From Pleodorina starrii (lineage: Eukaryota; Chlorophyta; Chlorophyceae; Chlamydomonadales; Volvocaceae): a stretch of 64,000 bases of DNA. A program made the translations under genes and the position numbers. The first letter of the stretch is position 1, and each line of letters starts with the position of its first letter. The notes beneath the pieces were generated by a model. The model was given only the letters and a program-made list of their open reading frames with translations, was not told the DNA's origin and did not search any database. The DNA is taken from NCBI GenBank assembly GCA_030267565.1, contig BRXU01000001.1, positions 3,100,001 to 3,164,000 of the forward strand. Reading direction: 5' to 3'. Positions 1 through 11,800 of this stretch are shown piece by piece.

Positions 1-140
1 GTAAGATTGCCAACCCTGTCTCGACCGATCCCCGGCTTATGTATTTACGTTCATTTTAGGTTATCTGACTGTTAGCTTTGACTACGTGCATCTTCAAAAG
101 CGATCAATGCAGCGTTACCAAGGACTCCGTTGACATGTAG

Positions 141-1382
141 GAGCGACAAAGATACGCTTGAGAGCGCTTTGAGAGCCGAGCAGGTTTTGATCCTCCTGAA
201 AGAAACTTCGACGACACGATCACTTGCAGCATATATGACAACCATGGGCGAAATACTCTTCAACGCTCCTCACGTCGGGGTTCCCTCGCCCTCAGTGTTG
301 ACAGGTATGGTAACTCTATTTGGAAGCATGAAGAGGCGCCTCTAAGGGGTGCATATAATCCTTGTCGGGTCTGTCATGTCGGACATTGCGCCCACCGCGG
401 CCCTGGTAGCTTCACACCATTGCGCGTTTTTGACGCCTAAGCGTGCATAATGTTTCTGCGTACCACAGGCAACTACCGGCCGCAAACGGCGGCCGCCTTT
501 TTGGAGCAGACGCTGGCAGAGGCGAAGGCGCGCGCTGGTGGCTCGCGGCTGGGCACTCCCGCGCTTCAGCAGCCGCAGCCGCAGCCCCAGACCAAGGGGA
601 GAGCCGAGGAGGTTCGTCCGGGGACTGCAACGTAGAGAGGAGGCGCCGCTAGCAGCACATGACGCGGAGCGTTCACCTCGCCCTCCCCCAAGCCCGGGAT
701 TCCTCCCACAGCCGGACCTCCCAATTGCTGCCTCTTAACCCCTCCCCATCGCAGCAAACCCCCCCCTTATTTCCTGACCCCCAGAACAGCGCGCCGAACG
801 CCGTCCCGACTCGGCTCGACTTGGCGCGCCCCATCTTTCTGCCCTTCCATCCCTCCGCCCTAACGCCCCCCCCACTGTGGCTTTTGTCGTTTTTAGTGGG
901 GCTCCAGACGCACTGAGAAGTGGTGAAGCGAGTCACCGATCTGTTGATCGCCCCCATGCCCCTCTTGACCTCTTCGCTGCGGCTCTCCTCACCTCTCGTA
1001 ACCCCCCCGTGACGCCTGTCCTCGTCCTTCCTCAACCCGCCCGCCCGCCCGGGGGCCCCTCCTCCTCCCTGCCCTCCCCCGTCACACCCGCCGCGGACAG
1101 GTCACCACGCTCCGAAGCATGGCCTCCAAGCACCTGGGCCACCTTCGGCACGCGGCCGCCACACCCTACCCGCTGCAGCAGCGCCCCCTGCCGCCCCGCT
1201 GCCTCTCCACCCCGCCGCTGCGGTCGCTCCCCGCGACCCCGACGCAGCCCCTTACCCCACCGCCGGCGCAAGCCCACCCCCCAGCGCTGCTGCCGGCGGC
1301 GGCGCCGCCACCGCCGCCGACGCCGCCGCATGTGCAGCAAGTGTCCTTCGAGCTTCCGCCGCGGGAGCTGACGGTCTCCGCC

Positions 1383-1451
<69 letters not shown>

Positions 1452-4084
1452 CCCGCTGCGCCCATCTCCCGTGCCGGCCCGCTGCAGCAGAGCGCTCGCC
1501 TGGGCGTCAGCATCAGCGCCGGAGGAGCCCCCATCAGCGGTCCTGGCAGCGGTCCTGACTCGCCTTCGTCGGCGGTGGCGGCGCCGGCTGCCGCGGTGGA
1601 GGGGCACCCTCACCACCCACATGGCTTGATCACCGTCTGCAGCAACCACCCCCTCTTCACCGCCCATCAAACGCTGCCGCGACTGGTCGTGCCGGCAGAA
1701 GAGCTAGTGGTGGCGGCGGCGGCGCCGTCAGGGGCCAGCCCGGCGGCGGCGGCGGCGGCGCAAACCCATCCGCTGTCGCCGGCGGCCGCGGCGCCGCAAC
1801 CCCAGGGCCACCACGCCCATGCACAGCTCCCCATGCCTCGCTTCTACTCAAACGCCTCCTTCCACTCCTCTCGCCCCGGCACCAGTCTGTCAATCCAAGA
1901 CCTGAGCCTGCCAAGGCCCGGCGCCCGTGCCGTCGGCTCGCGCTCACCGACCCGCGGGTCACAGACGCAGCTCCTGGACCTGAGCCGCGCGGGAAGCGCG
2001 AGCAGCGGCGGCGGCGGCAGCGGCGGCGGCGGCGGCGGCTCGTGGCAGACGCAACATCTTCCTGATGGGGGCGGCGACGCCGCCGGCAGCGGCAGCGGCA
2101 GCCGCGGCGTTGTCGCGTCGCCCGGCCGCGGGTCGACGAGGTTCAATCACACGGTCACGCGGTGGGCTTCGGAGGCGGCGGCGGCGGCGCCGGGGTCCGC
2201 CGAGGGTTCTGCTCGGCTGCCGACCGGCGGCTTTAAGGTCACGCGCGGCATGCTGTACAGCGTCTTCCAGGTGTGTGTATATGTGCGTGTTGTCGTACTG
2301 TGTGTGTGTGTGTGTGTGTTCTCGTGTGTGCATGTGTGCGTGTGCGTTTCATTTCGTGTGGACGCGGCTTTGAACCTCCAGCCACGATAAGGAAACGCCG
2401 CTATCGAAAATGGTTCCCGTGTGCCTTGTGAGGGCTTTCCCGCGCCTCTCCCGGGCGTTGTCAACGTCGCGCCAAGCCTCCGGCTTTGACCTGGCCCCTG
2501 GCCGAGCACCCCTTCATTGTCTCCTGTCGCCGCCTCTGTGTCCCCCTGTGTGCTCGCCGCCATTCTTTCTGCCTTTACAACCGCCTCTGTTTCCGCCTCT
2601 GTTTCTGCCTCTGATTCTGCCTTTTTCTGCTTCTAATTTCGTCTTCCTTCCGCCCTCCTTCCTCCTCCTCCTCCTCCTCCTCCGCTAGGAGCTGGACGAG
2701 TTCGACTCGGGTCGGCTGACCTACTCGGCCTTCGAGCAGGCGGCCTGCAAGATCGGCATGCGGCCCGCGCAGGCCAAGCGCCTGTTCGAACAGTGAGTCC
2801 CCAGTCGGGGGCGAGCGGGGCCGCGGTCTTTTTGGCGCGGGTTTTCGGGCACGTGTGTTTGGGTGTTCGGCTTTTGCTTCTTTCCTTTTCCTGCGTCTGT
2901 GGGGCCCCGCGTGACTCGCGCCTGTGACTCCAAGGCCGAAAGCCGCACGCCGCAAACACACATATCGGTACACACACACGTCCACCGTCCCGACACAGCA
3001 AACTCGACCATCGCCCCGCCTCCCTCGACCTGACCTGACACCGCCCTCCCCCGCCGCCCTCCCCATCCGCCCTCCCGCGCCCCCTCGCCCGCCCTCCGCC
3101 CGCCAATCAAAATCGAAACGCGGCGGCCCCCGCCCTCCACGTGCCTTCCCGGTCCCCGCCCCCCGCCCCTCCCCCGCGAGCAGCCTGGACCCGCTCAGCC
3201 GCGGCTTCGCCACCATGCGCGAGTGGAGCAGCCCCCACCTGCAGCGCCAGATGGAGGCCTTCACGCGGCTCTACGTGCAGGCCACCAGGGGGAACGACGG
3301 CCGGCCCAAGGACATAACTGAGGTGGGAGCTGGCTGGGCGCCGGTGGCCTTGGTTTGCGTGTGTGTGCTGTGTGGCTGCGTGCGTGCGCGTGCGCGCGCG
3401 CGTGTGGGAAGGGGAAGTGGGGGTGGAGGTGTGGAGGCAAGGCGTGTCCTCAGCTTCTTACCCTCCCTCGGTATCTTTTTTACCTCCCTTCCACACCCCC
3501 CCCCTCCCTGGACGCACCTGTCGCAGGTTCGCAGCATGCACATGGCCATCCAGATGGCGATGGTGAAGCTGCAGCTCAAGCGCAGCGGCCGCGCGGTGAG
3601 TCTGGACCGACTGGTGCAGGCGTTTGCGTATATGGACCGCGACTCCAACGGATCGCTCAACTCGGAGGAGGTGGAGGACGCGCTCAACTCGCTGGGGATA
3701 TTCGTGACCAAGGAGGTGGGTGGGTGGGTGGGTGCTTGGGTGGGTGGGTGGGTGCTTTGGCGACTGGAAGCCGGGGAGGGGGGGCGCAGCCCTGCCCAGC
3801 CAATCTCCCTGCATTGCCCAGCGACCTCTGCGTCCTTGCTCCATCCCCTTGCCCCATTGCTCCCACCTACCCTCTCCGTCTTGCCGTAGACCGCACCCTC
3901 TACCTCTACCTCTACCTCTGCCGTGCCGTGCCGTATCTTGCCGACATACACCTTGCCGTGCACCTTGCAGGTGGTGGACACGATCATGCGCACCTTTGAC
4001 AAGGATGGCAACGGAATGGTGGACTATTACGAATTCGTAAAGTCGCTGTACCCCACCCTCGACAGCTCTGTATATCAACACTAA
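141..4084 (+). CDS. Calmodulin-like EF-hand protein, 5' end outside window
   Basis: Exons 141-304, 469-611, 1101-2270, 2689-2792, 3184-3322, 3527-3715 and 3971-4084 join in phase and give 673 residues up to TAA at 4082. The window opens with GTAAGA, a donor, so 1-140 reads as an intron and the true start lies upstream. The N-terminal two thirds is helical, then Gly/Pro/Ala/Ser-rich with a run of 23 Gly. The C-terminus has four EF-hand-like units. The last two loops are canonical (DRDSNGSLNSEE and DKDGNGMVDYYE). The first two (DEFDSGRLTYSA, DPLSRGFATMRE) lack key ligands. By family knowledge this is a calcium sensor; target and cell location cannot be told. The donor at 611 (GAG|GTTCGT) is weak, so an alternative start at ATG 1119 with the upstream exons untranslated remains possible. 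Confidence 0.8.
1383..1451 (+). repeat. (GGC)n trinucleotide run coding for 23 glycines
   Basis: GGT followed by 22 uninterrupted GGC codons lies inside the third exon of the EF-hand gene. The reverse strand and other frames give Pro or Ala runs, which explains several long shadow reading frames here. Such near-pure runs usually vary in length between strains. Confidence 0.95.
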
Positions 4085-4950
4085 GGTGGTGGTGGCTGTG
4101 AGCGTGTGGTGGAGTGAGCGGCGGTAGGTGGCAGCACCAGCACCAGCACGGGCAGCCCTACTCTGTTCCGTTGCGTTGCGTTGTGTCTTACCACAGGCGA
4201 CTGCCGGCACTGGGTTCTGCTGGTGCGACAGCTGGTGCTGGTGCTGGTGGCTCTTTCTGTGGCTCTTTCTGGCGGTGGGCTTCTGGATTGTTGTTGTGGT
4301 TGTGAGAGTGTGTGGGCTCCAGACCCGGGGGTGGCAGGGTCAACAGAGAGGCCTACAGCTTTGCTGCTGCTGTTGCAACGGCAACGATTGTGATGGTGTA
4401 GGCGGCAGCTCATGCGACCTGGGTCGTCGTGACAGCTGATGTTGCTGCTGCTGCTGGTGTTGTTGCTGCTGCTGCTTCTGCTGGTTTGTAGCTGCTGGTA
4501 CGATGTTGCTGCTGGCGAGCAATGGCAATGGTGGTGTGCAAGGTGTGCTGTCGCAGCAGGCGCCGTGCTGTGCTGTTACGTGCTCTGCACTTCTGCGACC
4601 GAAACCCCACCGGTGTATGGCTATTCGTGACTGGCCCGATCCGTCGTCGGTTCATTGCTCGCTTTCATTTGCCCCCTGCCTCCTGCCTTGAGCGCGGGAC
4701 GAGGGTGCATTGCGGGGGTGCATTCGAGGAGGGTGCATTCGAGCCGCAGCATTACTTGAGCCTTACTTGTGCCCTCAGTGGGGCTTCGTAGCGCAACATG
4801 AAGGGGGGGGCATGCGGCTGGTAGGACTGCGCTCCTGAGCAGGCTGATGTGCTGTGTGTGTTTGCGCGCTCGTGCGTGGGCTGTGTGTATATGTGTGTGT
4901 ATGTATACGTGTGTGTATAAGGGGGGGCGGGGGTGTAACAGCATCCAGCA
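4085..4950 (+). terminator. 3' UTR and TGTAA poly(A) signal of the EF-hand gene
   Basis: The stop at 4082-4084 is followed by about 850 bases without a convincing gene, rich in GCTG/TTGCTG triplet stretches. The first good TGTAA, the usual chlorophyte poly(A) signal, is at 4934-4938. Cleavage would fall roughly 10-20 bases later. Confidence 0.6.
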
Positions 4951-7900
4951 TGCACTGAGAACACTACCGTAATCGGTGCGTCTGGAGGCCGAGGCAAACG
5001 CAGGGACTGACTCGTCACGTGGGTCCGTCGACATATCGACGGGGGTAATAAGAACGGCCCGGGGCGGGGCGAGGGGAGGGGACCAGGGGAGGTGGTGTTG
5101 TGCACTGCGACTCTGCGAGCTGGCGGAGGGAGGACTGGGTTGGGTTTAGGGTTTGGACCGGGCGGGTCGGGCGAGGCGCGGCAGCGTTACCCTGCCCCAG
5201 TTTCTGTGTTTGACCCGGCCTTCACACAAGACCGGGCGAAACACAGAAACTGGTTTGTGGGGTGGCGGGGTGTTCGAGTGGCTGGCTGGCTGCTGATGGG
5301 CAGGCTGGCTGGCTAATTCGCGCGCACACGTAGGGATTCGGACTTGCTTTGCATGCTGACACGATCTGATTGGTTTCTGGCGGAGCCAGGCCTTGGCCAC
5401 GCTGGCGCGCTGACGTCTTGCCTGGATAGGCGACCCCCGGCGCTGAGAAGGCGGACGTATCTGCCGAACGACATTTGAGTGGTAGTGCGCGGCATTGGGT
5501 GGCAGTACCGCATTGGGCGGATAAGGCCGCGCGAGCGTGGGGAGTGTGAGGTGAGAGGAGCCGCCCCTACCCGGACACGCGGAACAAGCGCACGCCAGTC
5601 CAGTCGGGCTACTGACTTCCAAGGGAGCTCTTTGCATTTTGGTACCTGTATACATATACGCACATCCATGCAAAAAAAACACAGTCGCCATCGCTCAAAC
5701 GGCGGCATGCGAACCGCCTGCACAGGCCTGCAGGCCCGATTTCCAGCAGGAGCAAGCCACTGGCGTGGCAGGCAAGGCACCAGCACCAGGGCTTCGGCGG
5801 CTTAGCCGCTTGAGGGGTACGCCAAAAGCGCTTCTGTCGGCTTCTGGCTGCTTTGCTGCTCCCGGCACAACCGCAGGCGGCGGGCAGCGGCTTGCGACGA
5901 CGGCTCCACGACAGGGCGCCGCGCCCAGCGCGGCCAGCCACGGTCCACGCAGCCGCTGCGACGGCCCTTTGAGCTCAAGAACACGGCCGAACCGCACAAA
6001 GCGAAAACATCCGCAAATGAAAGGGGCATACCTTCTCAAGGCCGACATGAAGTTGAGAATAACTACTCTCGTCGGACCCGATTTCGGGAAGCCGGAAGGC
6101 CACAGCCATGACGAACATAGAGGGTTGAAGAAGATAGTCGTGAATAGAAGTCTACCTAGCGAACGTGGACCTGGCGAGGCTGGGCCGCGAGCCCGGGCGT
6201 TTCGTCTGCTTGGCGGGCAGCTAGGTCGCCCAGCCGTGCCCGTCTGTGCCCAGCTCATACCGGCCAGCGCCGAAGTACCGCGGCGCCATACGCGTACCCT
6301 GATGACAGTTGTTTTAATATGAATTATTTGCACTGCGTATTAAATTGCATTCCATCATGTTTCCGTGTGTTGCGACGCTCCTTCCTAGACCGGTTACGCC
6401 AGGTTATGCCGTGTCCAATCCTCAAACTTTTCGGCAAGCATTGTAGCCTGGAAATTATATTTCAATATTCATAACGATAAACGACGTTATAATTCATGTA
6501 CCTGCTGCCACGGCTGCCAACGCGCTAAAGGATTTCTGCGCGGGCAAAATACAGGAAATTTGCTGTTATCGATAAAATGTGTAAAGTTGTGTAAGGTAGC
6601 ATGTTATATTTCCGAGTGGCATGTTTTTGAGGCTGCCGGGGACGAGATCGTATCGCACGAATGGTTACGGAATGCACGGAAGATATATCGAATCTCCGTG
6701 TATGACTAGAAGGTAGTTGGACATGGTAGCGAGCGCAAAAAACACTGTTAGGGATAGTACAACATGTTCTGCAAATTTCCTTCACCAAGAAACAGGCCGG
6801 ACACTTGACCGTAACCCGACGCGAAGACTGTGGTGAAACTTGAAATTATACGTTTATGATTTCAGTGAACACCACATCGTCTGGCCATTCATAATTTATT
6901 CAAGCCTTCCGGCGCGCCACCGGACCCAATAAAGGGCTTGGACACTAACGTTTACTGATTTAATTCATCGTCACCTCAAACATTGGCGACCTTCTGTTTT
7001 ACCTGCAAAATACACATAAGCCTAAATAACTCCAAGCCCTACATTGTTATCCAGCCGGCGCGAGGCCGTCGGTCGCACCATATATACGCCCGCGGCTTTG
7101 ACGGCCACTCCCGGAATTTCCGGAAGACACGTATCCTTATGTGTTTGTCATAAAAATAGGCAAGCAATATCAGCTTTACCTGAGCAACATGGACATGCTG
7201 AGCGCTTGATCTGGCTGTGGGAGCTGGACAGTCTCGTGCCGCTGGACCTTACACACGAGCTCAGGCCGCCCTGAATGAGCGGCGCGAGCGTATCTTCATT
7301 TGGGAGTACTCGGAGCTCCGGGGACGGCCTCAAGTAAGGCTGGGCTGCGCTCGCCGGTTTACGCGGTCGTGGACAACTAGCTAGGCAGGGGGCTAGCCCT
7401 GACGACGAATGCTGTATGTGGCGCCGCGCGCGCGGCGCATCATGGACGAACGAATACAGAAATTTGTCGCTTTCGTGCAGCTCGTTCGAAGTGGTGACAT
7501 GGACGAGCCGCCGGCGCCGATGCGTTCGTTGCTCTTTAACGCTCACGCAGGCCGATTGCCGGCGATGAAGAGAACGTGTTCGATGAATCATCAAATACAA
7601 TTCAGCTGGGCATATTTGGGGTAAGCGCTTGCTCGGGCGAGTACGTGTGTTATTTCATTTCTACCTCTATCTGTAGATATCCGCCGTGGGCCGCCGTGGG
7701 CATTCAGCACAGTAGACAACATTGGCCTATCGCATACAATTTTCAGACAAACGAAGTCTTTGTGGCTTTTTACGTAACAAGCTTTGTCGCGCTGCTGGCG
7801 GGGCTCCCGAAGCGGTCGTCCTCGCCGACGAAACGAATCGGCCGCCGCGAAAAGTAGATGGGCGCGGCGCGACGGCCATAGTCCATCTGGGATTGGTGCA

Positions 7901-8846
7901 TCACGCATTGCAAAGCCGATCGCGCTTCGAAGCCGTTTTTCCGCTTTATTGCTTGGGGCCTGACGAAACCGAAATTCCCATAGCCTGATGAATTATGTAG
8001 TCACGCACGCGATGTGCAATGAAGTCACACAAGACGCGATAAGACGCGCGCTGCAGCTGGTTGCCACTGACGGCGGGAACCAACGGCGCATATATACGTA
8101 CACACCTTGTCTCGGCATCGACCTTACCGTAGATGGACCCCTCCTGCGCTTCATTCCGAGGCGGAGCATCTCTGACCTTACTTGGCAGAAGCCTTTACCC
8201 TGAACTTATTCAGTATGTATAGATACACGCATCGCATACCGCACACCACGCACAGCATGAGCAATGGACGGAGGCGCGCGTCGGTATCGGTTTTCCGCTC
8301 CATTCTTCGACCGAGTTGTGGCTGCTGGACCAGCCGCGCGCGGGCCAGGCTGGCGCGCAGCAGCTAGGTCGCAGCACGCAGGGGAGAGGCAGAGCGCCCG
8401 GTCGCGCTGCTGGCTGGTGGCTGCTGCACTGGCGCCCACTCGCGCGCGGCGCACACATACACGGGGAACGGAGCTCTCGAGAATAATTACGGCGGCGGCG
8501 GGAGCTGGGCGGTGGGCCTTGTGTACGGAACGCAGAGCTGCGAAGAATGAACCCAGCCACTCATCACGGGCGGGCGGCGCTGTGTTTGTTGCTGCGCGCG
8601 ACTTGAGGGAAGGTGCCATTCCATACCTTTGCTGGCGGCGGGCTGGTGGCTGGGACCACAGCTAGCCGGGTTGCGTGGGGCCCGCTGGTGCTGTCTGGCC
8701 ACAACGAGCAACAGCGGCAGAATCTGCAATCCGGGAATTTACTACGTACACTACCCCCCTGCCCGAATCCCGCTGTGGCCCCCTGCCGCCTCGTTGCCAC
8801 CTCGCTCTGCCACCTCGCTGCCACGCACCTCGCTGCCACCCCTCAG
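4951..8846. other. Spacer between the EF-hand gene and the giant PAS gene
   Basis: No gene is supported here. The part up to about 6300 is GC-rich and holds a hairpin at 5197-5253. From 6300 to 8200 the sequence is more AT-rich, and neither strand offers exon-like blocks with good splice sites. The 5' exon(s) and promoter of the giant PAS gene must lie in or before this stretch. One phase-compatible candidate is ATG 8257 to 8283 (MSNGRRRAS, followed by GTATCG), but nothing else supports it. Confidence 0.5.
5197..5253. repeat. Inverted repeat, 22-bp arms
   Basis: The left arm 5197-5218 and right arm 5232-5253 are reverse complements except for two adjacent positions (TTTGACCC against TTTCGCCC). 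A 13-base loop separates them. The arms begin CCAGTTTCTGTG and end CACAGAAACTGG. A transcript would fold into a long hairpin. Confidence 0.85.
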
Positions 8847-11800
8847 GTTCTGTACACGGTGTCCAAAGAGAAGAACCTCACCAGCGTCAAGTTCGCATTC
8901 TTCCGACTCCTCCTGGTGCGTGCGTGCGTGCGCTTGCTGCACCAATCAAGGAGGCCGGCAGCGGATCGGTGTCAGTCGTCCCCTCCCTCGCTCCTTACTT
9001 ACTTACCTCATTCATTCACCTGCCTCGCCCGAACGAATGGCACGCAGGACTTCCTCCAGCTGTGGCTGCTCGTCGTCAACCCTAGCTATGGCTGGGCCAT
9101 CAACGCAAAAAACACGTGCGTACGTACCGTACGTGTATGTGCGGGCAATCCTCTGCTGGGCGGCGCGGGCGAGTGGGGAGAATCGCTGCATGGCGGTTCT
9201 CGTCCTACCTCCCAGGGAAACGGCGGCACGGATACGGATACGGATACATTTCGTACATGTGCGGATGTCGTTGGGGGTAGCTTCCGTCCACGCTGATTCG
9301 GGCCTAGCTGGGGATTCGGGCCTGGCTGGGGACGTGTGTCGGGACTGTCGGCCTGTGCGTGTCTCCTCCATCCGAGACGCTACCTGCTGTGTACTGCGCA
9401 CCTGCACGCACCCGAGCGAGCTACCCTCGCCACCCCGCCACCCCGCCGCCCGCCTCGCTCGTTGTGCTGCGCAGCGCTTGGGAGGTGGTCTCATTCATCC
9501 AGCTCAACGCCTTCCTGGCGGCCCGGGTGCGTCGGTAACACACATCACACACACGCGCGACGCGCCACGCACAGGCTCAGGGGGCTCCGTGTGCGCTTGA
9601 TTGGCGCTGCTGCTGCGGCTGCTGCTGCTGCTAGCTGCTGCTGCTGATATATGCGTGTTGCAACCAACGGTGCCCTTCATCGGTGGTGGCGCGCATGTGG
9701 CGGGCAGGGCACGGCGGCAGCACGGGGCAGGATTAAGTTTGGGCCTCGTTCGGCCGAGACTGCTGCTGGGGACCGTTAGTTAGTTGCGGTGCACGACGCC
9801 GCACATGATGATACTGACACTGTGTTTGGCCTGAACCGTACTGGTGGACCTTCGAGGTTTGCTGGGCGCGCGCGCCACCGACCTGGCCCGTCCTATCCTG
9901 GGAGGCAACCACAATACGATCTTCACCAGCAGGCCATATATCAATGTTGCAATCCGGCTTTATTTTTTGGCGTCCCACGCTAGTCTCCTGCCTCCACCCT
10001 CTGCTGCTGCCTGCCGATCGACATGCATCCCACCGTGCACACCTAACTAACAACGACGGGTGGGAATGACCGCTTGCGTGCAGGGATACACCTTCTTCCT
10101 GGGCATCTTCTACTTGTTCGTGGGTCTGCTTGGTGTCAACCTGGCTCTGAGCGTATGGGTAGCGTACTCTTTCTCCAACAACCGCTTCGAGTACGTGTGG
10201 CCGATCCAATTCTTGCGCTGGTTCGGATTGATTTTCTACCAGGTAGGTGTCGCCGCGTTTTTACGTAAACGGACATACAGGTGTACATATATACTGTAAC
10301 GGGTGTATGTGCCGTACGTCGTACACCTGCTACCTGCTGAGCGTCCATGCATCCAGCAGGTAGGGCTCGATGATCACGGAAGCACACTGGGCCTTCTGTT
10401 GCCAGCAGACGATGCGATGCCGGGCTGCTGGGAGCCTGGCTGGATGGGGTTGGCCTTCGTTGCCCTGTTGCGCACGTGCTGTCACATTCACATTTCGGCT
10501 GTCGGCATCACTGAGCGTATACACCGTCACTACCTACCCGGCCTTCCGTTGCAACCCCCTCCCGGCGCCTGCGTACCCGCTGCCGTCGTTCAGGAGCCAC
10601 CATCCTACCCCACCCCAATCATGCCTGCCCTCCGCTCGCTGGCCCGCCCCAATCTTAACACGTTGCAGGTTCTTGACATTGCCACCCTGACGTTGCTGTT
10701 GGTGGCTCTGGACTGCAGCTACTTTGGGGTGCCTCACGATGTGCTCTTCCGCAACCAGGAGTTCCCGGGCGTCAGTGAGTTGCGCTTGCGGGCAGGCGGG
10801 AGGGTAAAAAGAAAATACCGCAGCGGAGAAGGAGACGGCGTTAGCGAACGGACCCAGAACCGGGCGGGAGGGGCGCGCGGGCGGGTGGGAGAAGGCGCCT
10901 CCTGCTGGGTGCTTTCCAGCAGGTGGTCAGAAGCTGCGGATCCAGTCTGGTGATTGGGTGGTGGGTGGGTGGGTGGTTGCGGCTGTGGCCGCGGCTGTGG
11001 CTGTGGCTGGGTTGCTCCTATTTTCTGGCCGTGTTAGTTGAGTCACAACCCTACACCTCTGGCGCGCTGACAGTGGATCAGGGTTGCTATCTTCCTTGAC
11101 GGGAGTATCTACGGGCTCAGATTTTCGTCACTCAAATGCTCCAAAAACTTCTATGGCTGATGAGAAGTTTGTTGGCTGGGAAGGCCCAAAAATATCTGTG
11201 TGCAGTGCCAAGATATCAACCGTGACCGTGTGCAATATAGGAACTTGTTTTCAGTATTATCCAGCACAATTCTTCGGAGCGGAAAACATCTTTTTCGCCG
11301 TCGGGAGGGAGCCGGCGACGTGATTTCCGCGAAAATGGGCTTCTGAAGTTCTATGGATGATCAGATTGTTTGGTCAAATTTATCCCTAAAATTTCATACT
11401 GGACACTCAAAATCGCAAAAAAAACTTCTATCGATTTTCAATTTTTTTTGGCAAATAGATATTTTTATCCTAAGATAGCAACCCTGCAGTGGATCTGCTT
11501 TATTTAGAACGAGTGAGGGGCGGGGGCCCCATCTATGGTAAACGGCATCCGAGGGTGGCTATCTAAAACATCTGGGACCTGATGAACACACGCTGACGGA
11601 TGGACCGGCGGCGCAGCCGCCATACATGTTCGTACGTCCGTCCCATTCGCCCCGTCGTCCGTGGTGTCTATTTTGCTGCTGCGCAGTGTGTTGGTCCATG
11701 CCTCACATCATCCACGTGGTGGTGTCCGGCTCGTCCATCGTGTTGTTCGTCATCATGGCCACAGCCATGGTGCTCAGCGAAATGGAGGTGAGGCGCGCGG

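Noticed and set aside
1032..1670. Minus-strand frame rich in Arg and Ala opposite the EF-hand gene
   Set aside because: It is the complement of the (GGC)n run and GC-biased coding exon; no motifs or splice context.
5639..6322. 227-residue open frame on the plus strand
   Set aside because: No recognisable content, and the minus strand is equally open over the same span; no exon or poly(A) context.
8257..8283. ATG exon MSNGRRRAS as first exon of the PAS gene
   Set aside because: The phase fits, but the donor is ordinary, the peptide is too short to compare, and other starts are possible; mentioned only as a candidate.
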